From assembly GCF_019038595.1 (NCBI RefSeq), contig NZ_JAHOPF010000002.1, positions 372,001 to 436,000 on the forward strand: a DNA stretch of 64,000 nt, read 5' to 3'. Below, piece by piece: positions 8,127-16,713 of this stretch. Source of the DNA: Kaistella soli (GTDB taxonomy: Bacteria; Bacteroidota; Bacteroidia; Flavobacteriales; Weeksellaceae). Below the pieces are notes generated by a model that worked only from the letters and a program-made list of their open reading frames with translations, ran no database searches and was not told where the DNA came from. The position numbers and the translations under genes are program-made. Numbering within the stretch: the stretch's first letter is position 1; each line of letters starts with the position of its first letter.

Positions 8127-10034
8127 ATGAAGAATTATTTCATTGATGATCTTCCAGATTATTTCAAACAGTATAAAAAATCCATTAAAAACCCGAAAAA
8201 ATTCTGGGATAAAATTGCGGACGAAAATTTTGTCTGGTACCAGAGATGGAGCAAAGTGGTGGATTATGACATGCAGGAAGCCAAAATCAAATGGTTTAAA
8301 AATGCCAAACTCAACATCACCAAAAACTGTATTGACCGGCATCTGAATACCCGCGGCGACAAAACCGCAATTATCTGGGAACCCAACGATCCTAAAGAAG
8401 AGGCGCAACACATCTCCTATTCCGAACTGCGCGACAGGGTCTGTAAAATGGCCAATGTACTCCGTGATTTGGGTATTGAAAAAGGCGATCGTGTCTGTAT
8501 TTATTTACCGATGATTCCTGAACTCGCGGTAACGATGTTGGCGTGTGCAAGACTTGGAGCGGTGCATTCCGTCATTTTTGCAGGTTTTTCGGCTTCTGCG
8601 GTCAGTTCGCGGGTTAACGACTGTGAGGCAAAACTGATTATCTGTTCCGATGGAAGTTACCGCGGTAACAAAGCGATTGATTTAAAAGGAATCATTGATG
8701 AAGCGGTAGAAAAATGCCCAACAGTTGAAAAAGTTTTGGTGGTAAAAAGAACCGGCGGCGAAGTGAAAATGAAGGAAGGCCGCGATTTCTGGCTGGAACC
8801 GCTGTATGAAAAGGCACCGGCAGATTTTATTTCGGTCATTATGGATGCTGAGGATCCGCTCTTTATCCTTTACACTTCAGGCTCCACCGGAAAACCTAAA
8901 GGTATGCTGCATACAACAGCAGGTTATATGGTTTACACGGCCTACACTTTTAAAAATGTATTTAATTACAGAGAAAACGATATTTACTGGTGTACCGCAG
9001 ATATTGGCTGGATCACAGGACATTCCTATATTCTGTACGGTCCGCTGGCAAACGGTGCAACGACGGTTATTTTTGAAGGTGTACCTACTTATCCTGAACC
9101 CGACCGTTTCTGGGAAGTGATTGAAAAACATAAAGTAACCCAGTTTTATACAGCTCCAACAGCGATCCGCTCTTTAGCGAAAGAATCTTATGAATGGGTT
9201 GAAAAGCACGATTTATCGAGTTTGAGAGTCATTGGTTCTGTTGGTGAACCAATTAATGACGAAGCCTGGCACTGGTACAACGACCATGTCGGGAAGAAAA
9301 AATGCCCGATTGTTGATACCTGGTGGCAAACCGAAACCGGTGGAATTATGATTTCCCCAATTCCTTTTGTAACGCCGACAAAACCGACCTATGCAACACT
9401 TCCGCTTCCGGGAATTCAACCCGTTTTGATGGATGACAAACGTAATGAAATTACCGGAAATCAGGTGGACGGAAATTTATGTATCCGTTTTCCGTGGCCG
9501 GGAATTGCCAGAACAATTTGGGGAGATCATCAGCGGTATAAAGAAACCTATTTTACGGCGTTCCCCGGAAAATATTTTACAGGCGACGGTGCGTTGCGTG
9601 ATGAAGTGGGCTATTACAGAATTACCGGCCGTGTAGACGACGTTATTATTGTTTCCGGTCATAATTTAGGAACAGCTCCGATTGAAGACAGCATCAACCA
9701 GCATCCTGCCGTTGCAGAATCTGCGATCGTTGGTTATCCGCATGACATCAAAGGAAGTGCGCTTTACGGGTACGTCATTCTGAAAGACACCGGTGAAAGC
9801 CGCGACCGCGAAAATTTAAGAAAAGAAATCAATCAGGTGATCAGCGATACAGTGGGACCTATCGCCAAACTCGATAAAATTCAGTTTGTGTCTGCACTTC
9901 CGAAAACCCGCTCAGGTAAAATCATGAGAAGGATTTTGAGGAAGATTGCGGAGGGAGATTTCGCGAATTTCGGTGATACTTCTACCCTTTTGAATCCTGA
10001 AATTGTGGAGGAAATTAAGAACGAGAAAATTTAA
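8127..10034 (+). CDS. acs: Acetyl-CoA synthetase
   Basis: A 635-residue AMP-forming acetyl-CoA synthetase that converts acetate, ATP and CoA to acetyl-CoA in the cytoplasm. It has the adenylation motif FILYTSGSTGKPKGMLHTT near residue 255, the WWQTETGG motif near 400, GYYRITGRVDDVI near 500, and catalytic lysine K598 in TRSGKIMRR, whose acetylation inactivates Acs in other bacteria. The ATG at 8127 is preferred: the frame is open to a GTG at 8022, but that lies inside a hairpin of the intergenic element and would add 35 basic, non-conserved residues. Close linkage to the symporter-kinase system suggests acetate-responsive control. Confidence 0.93.
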   Translation: MKNYFIDDLPDYFKQYKKSIKNPKKFWDKIADENFVWYQRWSKVVDYDMQEAKIKWFKNAKLNITKNCIDRHLNTRGDKTAIIWEPNDPKEEAQHISYSELRDRVCKMANVLRDLGIEKGDRVCIYLPMIPELAVTMLACARLGAVHSVIFAGFSASAVSSRVNDCEAKLIICSDGSYRGNKAIDLKGIIDEAVEKCPTVEKVLVVKRTGGEVKMKEGRDFWLEPLYEKAPADFISVIMDAEDPLFILYTSGSTGKPKGMLHTTAGYMVYTAYTFKNVFNYRENDIYWCTADIGWITGHSYILYGPLANGATTVIFEGVPTYPEPDRFWEVIEKHKVTQFYTAPTAIRSLAKESYEWVEKHDLSSLRVIGSVGEPINDEAWHWYNDHVGKKKCPIVDTWWQTETGGIMISPIPFVTPTKPTYATLPLPGIQPVLMDDKRNEITGNQVDGNLCIRFPWPGIARTIWGDHQRYKETYFTAFPGKYFTGDGALRDEVGYYRITGRVDDVIIVSGHNLGTAPIEDSINQHPAVAESAIVGYPHDIKGSALYGYVILKDTGESRDRENLRKEINQVISDTVGPIAKLDKIQFVSALPKTRSGKIMRRILRKIAEGDFANFGDTSTLLNPEIVEEIKNEKI

Positions 10035-10060
10035 TCATCCAAAAGATTTCATCAATAACT

Positions 10061-10088
10061 AAAACCTTACGGAAACGTGAGGTTTTTC
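10061..10088 (+). terminator. Rho-independent terminator after acs
   Basis: AAAACCTTAC (10061-10070) pairs with GTGAGGTTTT (10077-10086), loop GGAAAC, followed by a T-rich stretch. It ends the acetate operon. Confidence 0.8.
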
Positions 10089-10167
10089 TTTTGAAATGGC
10101 AAAAGGTGAATTACATTTTTAACTATTTTATATTGCTGATTTACAGTAATTCACTACATTTATTTCA

Positions 10168-11304
10168 TTGAAAAATCCAGATTTTAATGCGGACGTCATC
10201 ATTATTGGTGGAGGTTTGGCAGGTTTAACAGCAGCGATTCACCTTTCCAAAACAGGGTTTCGCGTCATTGTTATTGAAAAAAACTCCTACCCGAAACATA
10301 AAGTCTGCGGCGAATATATCTCCAATGAAGTACTGCCCTATTTCAAATGGCTGGAACTTCATATTGAAAGTTTAAATCCCACACACATCAATTTCCTGCA
10401 TTTCTCTTCTCAGTCAGGGAAATCTCTGAAAACAAAACTGCCGCTTGGCGGTTTCGGAGTGAGCCGTTTTACTTTGGATCATGCGCTGTATTTAAAAGCT
10501 GTTTCACAAGATTGTATCGTCCTGGAAGATCAGGTGAATGAGGTCGATTTTAATCATGATTTTTTTACTGTTCATCTTTCATCAGGCAAAATACTTACTT
10601 CACCGACGGTTTTGGGTGCATTTGGAAAAAGATCCAACTTAGATCAAAAAATGAATAGAGATTTTTTCCATCAAAAATCACCATGGTTAGCGGTGAAATC
10701 CCATTATAAAGGTGATTTTCCGGATGATGCTGTTGGCTTACATAATTTTAAAGGCGGTTACTGCGGCGTTTCCAAAGTGGAAAACAACGTCCTCAACATT
10801 TGTTATCTCACCAGTTTTGAATCGTTTAAAAAATTCAAAAACATTGAAGATTTTCAGAGAAAAATACTGGAAAGAAATCCTCATCTGAAAAATATTTTAA
10901 AAAATTCAGATTCCATTTTTGAAAAACCTTTAACCATCAGCCAAATTTCTTTTGAAAAGAAAAACAATGTTGAAAACCATATTCTGATGACTGGCGATAC
11001 GGCCGGATTAATTCATCCGCTTTGCGGAAACGGGATGGCAATGGCGATCCACAGTGCAAAACTGGCTTCCGAATGTGTTTCGGATTTTCTGAATCAAAAA
11101 ATTTCCAGAGAAGAAATGGAAAAACAATATCAAACCTTCTGGAATGCAAATTTTAAAAAAAGATTGGTCTACGGCAGGTTTTTGGGCAAAATTTTGGAGC
11201 ATTCCGTTTTATCGGAAATTTTAACCAAAATGATTACTTTTATTCCTTTTATGTTACCTTTAATTATCAGAAAAACGCATGGGAATGAAATTGTGATGAA
11301 ATAA
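10168..11304 (+). CDS. FAD-dependent oxidoreductase of the type III PKS cluster
   Basis: A 378-residue flavoprotein with an N-terminal Rossmann motif GGGLAG (residues 14-19), an ENS-type ribose-binding acid after the second strand (VIEKNSYP), and a second FAD motif GDTAGLIHPLCGNG near 275, as in the geranylgeranyl-reductase/PHBH-like monooxygenase superfamily. The start is TTG at 10168, since no ATG fits before the FAD motif. It is the first gene of a tight operon, 2 nt from the methyltransferase. By analogy with SrsC of the srsABC phenolic-lipid operon of Streptomyces griseus, it may hydroxylate or oxidise the aromatic product of the type III PKS. It could instead reduce a prenyl or polyene chain. 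Confidence 0.75.
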   Translation: MKNPDFNADVIIIGGGLAGLTAAIHLSKTGFRVIVIEKNSYPKHKVCGEYISNEVLPYFKWLELHIESLNPTHINFLHFSSQSGKSLKTKLPLGGFGVSRFTLDHALYLKAVSQDCIVLEDQVNEVDFNHDFFTVHLSSGKILTSPTVLGAFGKRSNLDQKMNRDFFHQKSPWLAVKSHYKGDFPDDAVGLHNFKGGYCGVSKVENNVLNICYLTSFESFKKFKNIEDFQRKILERNPHLKNILKNSDSIFEKPLTISQISFEKKNNVENHILMTGDTAGLIHPLCGNGMAMAIHSAKLASECVSDFLNQKISREEMEKQYQTFWNANFKKRLVYGRFLGKILEHSVLSEILTKMITFIPFMLPLIIRKTHGNEIVMK

Positions 11305-11306
11305 CG

Positions 11307-12017
11307 ATGGCATTAGACACTACTTACAGAACAGATCTGGAGGAATCCATGGATGATTTTTCGTTGGATAACGACGACTTAACAACCGCTCTGGATGATA
11401 TTGCAAAAATCAACCGGTTTCTGGGTGGGAATGCTGTAACTTTAAATGGAGTAAAATATCTTTTGAAAGAACTTCCTGAAAGTTCCGAAATAACCATTAT
11501 GGATTTTGGCTGCGGAAGCGGTGACATGTTGAGAATGCTTTCAAAATATGGTGCTGCAAACAATTTGAAATTTAATTTAATTGGTATTGATGCCAATGAA
11601 GCAACTATTCGGCATGCAGAAAACTGTTCGGCAGATTATAACGACATCATCTATCTGGCGGAAGATATATTTAAATATGATTTCTCCCAGTACAAAATCG
11701 ATATTGCGGTGATGACGCTTACGTTACATCATTTTAAAGACGAGGATATTTTAAAAATCCTTGGAACGGTCAATAATCTGGTAACAAAAGGCACCGTCGT
11801 GAATGATTTACAGAGAAGCAAAGTTGCGTACCGGCTTTTTCAGCTGATTATCTTTATCTTCAGGCTTGACAAAATGACAGCTGATGACGGTTTAATATCT
11901 ATTTTAAGAGGTTTCAAAAAAGCGGATCTCGAAAAATATGCTTCAGCATTAAATTTAAAAAAGTACCGGATTGCCTGGAAATGGGCATTCCGCTACCAGT
12001 GGATTATCGAAAAATAA
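11307..12017 (+). CDS. Class I SAM-dependent methyltransferase
   Basis: A 236-residue methyltransferase with SAM motif I at residues 64-74 (IMDFGCGSGDM), an acidic residue closing strand 2 (GIDANE), and the post-motif TLTLHHFKDEDI. The C-terminal region has a hydrophobic helix (LFQLIIFIFRL), suggesting contact with a lipid-like substrate. It lies between the flavoprotein (2-nt gap) and the type III PKS (43-nt gap). Such trios make O- or C-methylated alkylresorcinols or pyrones in other bacteria (SrsB, BpsB). The actual acceptor is unknown. Confidence 0.8.
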   Translation: MALDTTYRTDLEESMDDFSLDNDDLTTALDDIAKINRFLGGNAVTLNGVKYLLKELPESSEITIMDFGCGSGDMLRMLSKYGAANNLKFNLIGIDANEATIRHAENCSADYNDIIYLAEDIFKYDFSQYKIDIAVMTLTLHHFKDEDILKILGTVNNLVTKGTVVNDLQRSKVAYRLFQLIIFIFRLDKMTADDGLISILRGFKKADLEKYASALNLKKYRIAWKWAFRYQWIIEK

Positions 12018-12060
12018 AATCAAAAAATGAGAGGAAAAGCTTCCTACCTCGCAATGATCT

Positions 12061-13113
12061 ATGAGTGTAAAAATAATTTCGGTTGCTAAGCAACTTCCAA
12101 AATATTCGCGTAAAACGGCAGAAATCTTACCGTTTTTAGATCTGTGGCTTGATGGGCAGGAAAGCCGGTTTGTCAGGAAAGTGAAAAAAATATTTGAAGG
12201 CGCGATGGTGGACGAAAGATACTCCATTATGGATCCGGCTGAAGTTTTCACTGCCACTTCTTTCGAAGATAAAAATGAAATTTATGTCCGCGAAGTCGTC
12301 ATTCTTGGCGAACAGGTTCTACAGAAATCCCTGGAAAAAGCAAACTGGGATCCCAAGACTTTAGATTATATTATCACCGTAAGCTGCACCGGCATTATGA
12401 TTCCTTCCCTCGATGCCTATCTGATTAACAAATTGAATTTGCGCCAGGATATTGTCCGTTTGCCTGTAACAGAAATGGGCTGTGCTGCAGGAGTTTCGGG
12501 AATTATTTATGCGAAAAATTTCCTTCAGGCCAATCCAGGGAAGCGCGCTGCAGTTGTCGCCGTGGAAAGCCCGACCGCTACTTTTCAACTGGATGATTTT
12601 TCGATGGCGAATGTAGTAAGTGCCGCTATTTTCGGTGATGGTGCTGCATGTGTGCTTCTTTCTTCTGATGAAAACGCTGAAGGTCCGGAAATTCTAGCCG
12701 AAGAAATGTATCATTTCTATCATAACGAACACATGATGGGTTTTAAACTCACCAATTCCGGACTGCAGATGATTCTGGATATCGAAGTTCCGGATACCAT
12801 CGCTGAACATTTCCCTAATATTGTTCATCCTTTTTTAGCCAAACAAAATTTAGAAATTAAAGATATCAATCACCTTATTTTTCACCCAGGCGGAAAAAAA
12901 ATTGTGCAGATGGTAGAATCCCTTTTTGCGGATTTGGATAAAAACATTGATGCTACCAAAGAGATTTTGCGCCTTTACGGCAACATGTCGAGTGCAACGG
13001 TGCTTTATGTTCTGGAAGAAATAATGAATCAAAAACCGCAGAAAGGCGAGAAAGGTTTAATGTTGAGTTTCGGTCCCGGATTTTCTGCACAAAGAGTTTT
13101 ACTGCAATGGTGA
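12061..13113 (+). CDS. Type III polyketide synthase (chalcone synthase family)
   Basis: A 350-residue ketosynthase-fold enzyme. The catalytic triad of the chalcone/stilbene synthase family is complete: Cys141 in TEMGCAAGVSG, His275 in LIFHPGGKK and Asn308 in YGNMSSAT, followed by the FGPGFS motif near the C-terminus. These enzymes extend a starter acyl-CoA or acyl-ACP with malonyl units and cyclise it to resorcinols, pyrones or phloroglucinols in the cytoplasm. The downstream ketosynthase, dehydratase, enoyl reductase and ACP suggest a long-chain acyl starter made on site. Its stop overlaps the next gene by 7 nt. The product cannot be predicted from the triad alone. Confidence 0.92.
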   Translation: MSVKIISVAKQLPKYSRKTAEILPFLDLWLDGQESRFVRKVKKIFEGAMVDERYSIMDPAEVFTATSFEDKNEIYVREVVILGEQVLQKSLEKANWDPKTLDYIITVSCTGIMIPSLDAYLINKLNLRQDIVRLPVTEMGCAAGVSGIIYAKNFLQANPGKRAAVVAVESPTATFQLDDFSMANVVSAAIFGDGAACVLLSSDENAEGPEILAEEMYHFYHNEHMMGFKLTNSGLQMILDIEVPDTIAEHFPNIVHPFLAKQNLEIKDINHLIFHPGGKKIVQMVESLFADLDKNIDATKEILRLYGNMSSATVLYVLEEIMNQKPQKGEKGLMLSFGPGFSAQRVLLQW

Positions 13114-13904
13114 GAAGATTTGAAAATAAAAACTACTGGACGCTGATTCTGGGCGGAAGTTCCGGACTTGGCTTGGCGTCTGCAAAAAAATTGGCTTCCG
13201 AAGGCATGAATATCTGTATTATTCACAGAAATTCCCGTGCAGAAATGGAATTAATTAATAATGAATTTTCTTTAATTAAAAATGAAGGCATTCAATTTTT
13301 AAGTCTGAATAAAGATATTTTAAATCCCAATCATCAGCAGGAAATTATCACAGCACTGAAAACTGCTTTAGGATCTGACGGAAAAATTCGCTGTCTTTTG
13401 CACAGCATTGCCAAAGGAAATTTAAAACCGATGACCGGATCTGAAACCGAAAGTCTTTCAGCCGATGATTTCAGTATAACACTCCACGCCATGGCTACCA
13501 GTCTGTACGAATGGACGAAACTTATTTTTAACGCAAAGTTTTTTGCTGAAGATGCCCGGATTCTTGCTTTTACCAGCGAAGGAAGCACCAAACCCATGAC
13601 TCATTACGCTGCCGTTTCTGCTGCGAAAACTGCTTTGGAAGCTATCTCGAGAAATATTGCTCTGGAATTCGCGCAGTTCGGAATACGGTCGAACTGTATT
13701 CAGGCTGGCGTTACTGATACACGATCTTTACAGATGATTCCCGGAAGTGAAAAAATTAAAGAATTTACCTTAAAAAGAAATCCGTTCAAAAGATTAACCC
13801 AAGCGGAAGACGTTGCGAACGTTGTAAGTTTATTATGTCAGGACGAAGCTTCGTGGATTAACGGCTGTGTCATTCCTGTGGATGGCGGCGAACATTTAAA
13901 CTGA
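13107..13904 (+). CDS. SDR enoyl-ACP reductase-like protein (FabL/FabI type)
   Basis: A 265-residue short-chain dehydrogenase with N-terminal cofactor motif GGSSGLGLA (residues 16-24) and HSIAKG at 99-104, as in FabI/FabL. The catalytic pair is Tyr167 and Lys174, spaced Y-x6-K as in enoyl-ACP reductases rather than Y-x3-K of ketoreductases such as FabG. This argues that it reduces an enoyl thioester. It overlaps the type III PKS by 7 nt and the dehydratase gene by 1 nt, so it is clearly part of the cluster. It probably completes a local chain-building cycle together with the dehydratase, ketosynthase and ACP; no ketoreductase is encoded here. Confidence 0.8.
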   Translation: MVRRFENKNYWTLILGGSSGLGLASAKKLASEGMNICIIHRNSRAEMELINNEFSLIKNEGIQFLSLNKDILNPNHQQEIITALKTALGSDGKIRCLLHSIAKGNLKPMTGSETESLSADDFSITLHAMATSLYEWTKLIFNAKFFAEDARILAFTSEGSTKPMTHYAAVSAAKTALEAISRNIALEFAQFGIRSNCIQAGVTDTRSLQMIPGSEKIKEFTLKRNPFKRLTQAEDVANVVSLLCQDEASWINGCVIPVDGGEHLN

Positions 13905-14332
13905 TGAATACCGCAGAAATTTTTTATAAACTCCCCTACAGCACTCCATTTTTATTTGTGGATGAATTGCTCAGCGTTGACGAAAACGGCGTAACGGGAA
14001 CGTTCCGGTTTGATGAAAATTCAGACTTTTATAAAGGTCATTTTAAAAATCATCCAGTCACACCGGGCGTTATTTTAACCGAAACTATGGCCCAGATCGG
14101 CGTGGTCTGCTTAGGTATTTTTTTGTGCGGAAATAAGGTAAATCCTGAAACTCAAATCGGGTTAACATCCACCGAAATTGAATTCTTAAAACCTGTTTTT
14201 CCCAATGAAAAAGTCACCGTGATTTCTGAAAAAATCTACTTCCGCTTCAATAAACTGAAATGCAAAGTGAAGATGCTGAATGAAAGGAAAGAAACGGTTT
14301 GTGAAGGTACGATTGCGGGCATTATTAAATAG
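13904..14332 (+). CDS. FabZ-like 3-hydroxyacyl-ACP dehydratase
   Basis: A 142-residue hotdog-fold protein. Catalytic His46 lies in KGHFKNHPVTPG and Glu60 in ILTETMAQIG, matching FabZ/FabA family active sites. It would dehydrate 3-hydroxyacyl-ACP to enoyl-ACP in the cytoplasm. Its ATG shares one base with the preceding stop (TGATG), a translational-coupling arrangement. In this cluster it most likely acts on acyl chains feeding the type III PKS rather than in housekeeping fatty acid synthesis, which is inferred from position. Confidence 0.85.
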   Translation: MNTAEIFYKLPYSTPFLFVDELLSVDENGVTGTFRFDENSDFYKGHFKNHPVTPGVILTETMAQIGVVCLGIFLCGNKVNPETQIGLTSTEIEFLKPVFPNEKVTVISEKIYFRFNKLKCKVKMLNERKETVCEGTIAGIIK

Positions 14333-14339
14333 ATTAAAA

Positions 14340-15614
14340 ATGGAAAGAAGAGTCGTTATCACCGGATTAGGCGTTGCATCTCCCATCGGAATCGGTCTGG
14401 AAGATTTCAGAACGGCTTTAAAAGAAGGCCGCTCCGGGATCCGTTTTGATCAAAACTTAGCTGATCTGCAGTTTTCCTGTCAGGTCTCAGGAACACCGCC
14501 CATTGTTCCGGAAAAATTAACTCAGTATTTCACAGATTTAGAATTGCGGAATTTCAGTTCCACCGGAATAATGTATGGCGTTATCGCAGGTTTGGATGCC
14601 TGGAAAGACGCGGGGTTATCACCTTCTCAGGATGAAAATCCTGATTGGGAAAGCGGAACCGTTTTTGGAACCGGAACCTCGGGAATTGAAAAATTCAGGG
14701 AAAGTATTTATAAAATTGATGCTTTACAGACCCGAAAATTGGGAAGCACTGCCGTTTCACAGACGATGAACAGCGGAATCAGTGCTTATCTGGGCGGAAA
14801 ATTAGGATTGGGAAATCAGGTTACGACCAATTCTTCTGCATGTACAACGGGCACAGAAAGCCTGCTGATGGCATTTGAAAGAATTAAATCAGGTAAAGCA
14901 AAACGCATGCTTGCGGGAAGTACGAGCGATTCCGGACCTTATATCTGGGCGGGTTTTGATGCGATTAAAGTATGCAATTTTAAATCGAATGAAGAACCTG
15001 AAAAAGCATCGCGACCAATGAGCGCTTCCGCTGCAGGTTTTGTTCCCGGAAGCGGTGCCGGTGCATTCGTGGTCGAAGATTTGGAATCTGCGTTGGCGCG
15101 GAAAGCAAAAATCTACTGCGAAATATTGGGAGGAAATCTGAACAGCGGCGGACAGCGCGGCGGCGGAAGCATGACCGCACCCAATTCTGGGGCAGTTCAG
15201 AAATGCGTTAAAGATGCCCTTTCAGATGCCGGAATTCGTGCAGAAGATATCGACTATATCAGCGGGCATCTCACCGCGACTTCCAAAGACAGCACTGAAA
15301 TTCAAAATCTCGCGGAGGCATTAAACCGGTATGGAAAAGATTTCCCCTACATCAATTCATTAAAAGCATTAACCGGACACTGTCTGTCAGCATCAGGAAG
15401 TATCGAAGCTGTGGCTGCCGTTTTGCAGCTGGCTGAAAATTTTGTGGCTCCCAACATCAATTGTGAAGATCTGAATCCTGAAATCACGGCGGTGATCGAT
15501 CCTGAATGTATTCCGCAGCAGTTGATTACAAAGGAAATCAATATTGCCGCAAAAGTAAGTTTTGGTTTTGGCGACGTGAACGGATGTATTATCTTTAAAA
15601 AATATTCTCAATAA
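14340..15614 (+). CDS. Beta-ketoacyl-ACP synthase (KAS I/II type)
   Basis: A 424-residue condensing enzyme. Catalytic Cys168 lies in SSACTTGTES, His310 in SGHLTATSKDS and His347 in ALTGHCLSASG, giving the C-H-H triad of KAS I/II enzymes. The segment after the first histidine is unusual: most family members have HGTGTxxND, here HLTATSKDS. That suggests a specialised enzyme rather than housekeeping FabF. The ATG at 14340 (MERRVVITGLG) is preferred over an upstream in-frame ATG at 14280 that lies inside the dehydratase gene. It lies 7 nt after the dehydratase and 14 nt before the ACP gene. Confidence 0.88.
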   Translation: MERRVVITGLGVASPIGIGLEDFRTALKEGRSGIRFDQNLADLQFSCQVSGTPPIVPEKLTQYFTDLELRNFSSTGIMYGVIAGLDAWKDAGLSPSQDENPDWESGTVFGTGTSGIEKFRESIYKIDALQTRKLGSTAVSQTMNSGISAYLGGKLGLGNQVTTNSSACTTGTESLLMAFERIKSGKAKRMLAGSTSDSGPYIWAGFDAIKVCNFKSNEEPEKASRPMSASAAGFVPGSGAGAFVVEDLESALARKAKIYCEILGGNLNSGGQRGGGSMTAPNSGAVQKCVKDALSDAGIRAEDIDYISGHLTATSKDSTEIQNLAEALNRYGKDFPYINSLKALTGHCLSASGSIEAVAAVLQLAENFVAPNINCEDLNPEITAVIDPECIPQQLITKEINIAAKVSFGFGDVNGCIIFKKYSQ

Positions 15615-15628
15615 ATTTTATTAAACCC

Positions 15629-15883
15629 ATGAGCAGAGAAGAAAACATTGCCAAACTCAAAGAGATTGTAAAACCCTATGTAAAGGATGCACCGGCACTT
15701 GAAAATCTTACGGAAGACACCGATTTTATTAACGATTTGAATATCAATTCTGCAAATCTTGTGGACGTGATTCTGGATGTAGAAGAAGTTTTTGACATCG
15801 AAATCGACAACGAATCCATGGAAAAAATGCGCGACGTAAAATCTGCTTTAGCGGTAATTGAAGGGAAACTTGCTGAAAATTAA
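15629..15883 (+). CDS. Acyl carrier protein of the type III PKS cluster
   Basis: An 84-residue acidic ACP. The phosphopantetheine serine is Ser41 in DLNINSANLVDVIL; the usual DSL triplet is replaced by NSA, with L44 and D46 conserved nearby. A dedicated carrier protein next to ketosynthase, dehydratase and enoyl reductase implies a separate acyl chain made in the cluster. Last gene of the operon. Confidence 0.88.
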   Translation: MSREENIAKLKEIVKPYVKDAPALENLTEDTDFINDLNINSANLVDVILDVEEVFDIEIDNESMEKMRDVKSALAVIEGKLAEN

Positions 15884-16158
15884 TTTTGATCTGTGTAGAT
15901 TATTTTCACTGGAAAACCTCCCATTGGTCTCTTTAATTTGACCACGTAAAAATAAATCTGAGTTTCTATTTTCACTCACAATCAATATTTTATCAGAATT
16001 TCAGATTATGAGCATTAAGAATCAGTTAAAATTTAATAAAGCCTTACTGAAGTTTCATTTTTTATTAAAAAAAACCGCAGTAAAACTTGCACTGATTACC
16101 TCTTCATTTGCCAATAAAAATGGGTGATAAAACTGTTTTTAAGTAATTATGTTATGCA
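15884..16158. other. Intergenic region after the PKS cluster
   Basis: AT-rich, no convincing gene. A weak inverted repeat TGGTC-N10-GACCA lies at 15,925-15,944 without a T-run, so it is not a clear terminator. The right end carries the promoter of the next gene. Confidence 0.5.
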
Positions 16159-16166
16159 TACATTTG
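16159..16166 (+). promoter_or_regulatory. -7 box TACATTTG for the stress-protein gene
   Basis: Perfect match to the Bacteroidota -7 consensus TAnnTTTG. It lies inside the 5' extension of the longest open frame (ATG 16,149) and therefore supports the ATG at 16,203. Confidence 0.7.
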
Positions 16167-16202
16167 TGTAGGCAAAAGCCGCTAATAATAAATCAGTTTA
16201 CA

Positions 16203-16643
16203 ATGAAAACAACAGTTGTAGGTTTATTCTCAAGTTGTGAGGAGGCGATCAAAGCAGCAAAAAATTTAAAAAACGAAGGTTATAAAATTTTAAAACTTGC
16301 CTGTAAAGATTTGTCCGCCAAAAGAAAAAGCCTATTTGAGGAGTTTTTCGGTTCATTCAGTACTTCATTTGGTTTAAAAACAGAACAGCCAACTGACGAC
16401 AGCTCCGAAAATTTAGTTGCAGGAATTTTCTCAAAAAATGTTGAAAAATTAGAAAATGCAAAACGTATCTTAAATGATTCCGGCGCGATACATGTATTTT
16501 CATTTGAAAATATGTCCAAAGCAGAATCAAAATCAAAAGCTTTCATCATGAAAATGATAGGACTTCGTGCAAAATCTGAAATTCAGCAAACACCTTCAAT
16601 AAAACATCATATTTATCACGAAGGTATGTCAATGATGACTTAA
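16203..16643 (+). CDS. YflT-like general stress protein
   Basis: A 146-residue soluble protein starting MKTTVVGLFSSCEEAIKAAKNLKNEGY, which resembles the N-terminal domain of general stress protein 17M (YflT) family members: a ferredoxin-like fold in which a parameter-like 'VVGLF' strand is followed by an AxxAxxxL helix. A second half-repeat appears at about 66-100 (LVAGIFSKNVEKLENAKRILN, GAIHVFSF). The C-terminus is basic and His/Met-rich (SIKHHIYHEGMSMMT). The start is set by a -7 box at 16,159-16,166. It is monocistronic. Molecular function is unknown. Confidence 0.65.
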   Translation: MKTTVVGLFSSCEEAIKAAKNLKNEGYKILKLACKDLSAKRKSLFEEFFGSFSTSFGLKTEQPTDDSSENLVAGIFSKNVEKLENAKRILNDSGAIHVFSFENMSKAESKSKAFIMKMIGLRAKSEIQQTPSIKHHIYHEGMSMMT

Positions 16644-16670
16644 AAATTCAATCTTTATAACAGTTAAAAA

Positions 16671-16704
16671 AAATACTTTACAGTTTTCTGTAAAGTATTT
16701 TTTT
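16671..16704. terminator. Bidirectional terminator
   Basis: Perfect 13-bp stem AAATACTTTACAG (16,671-16,683) with CTGTAAAGTATTT (16,688-16,700), loop TTTT, with A and T tails on both sides. It separates the stress gene from the convergent T9SS cargo gene. Confidence 0.9.
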
Positions 16705-16713
16705 GCTGAAACT

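Noticed and set aside
15925-15944. TGGTC/GACCA hairpin as terminator of the PKS operon
   Set aside because: The stem is only 5 bp with a 10-nt loop and lacks a T-run.
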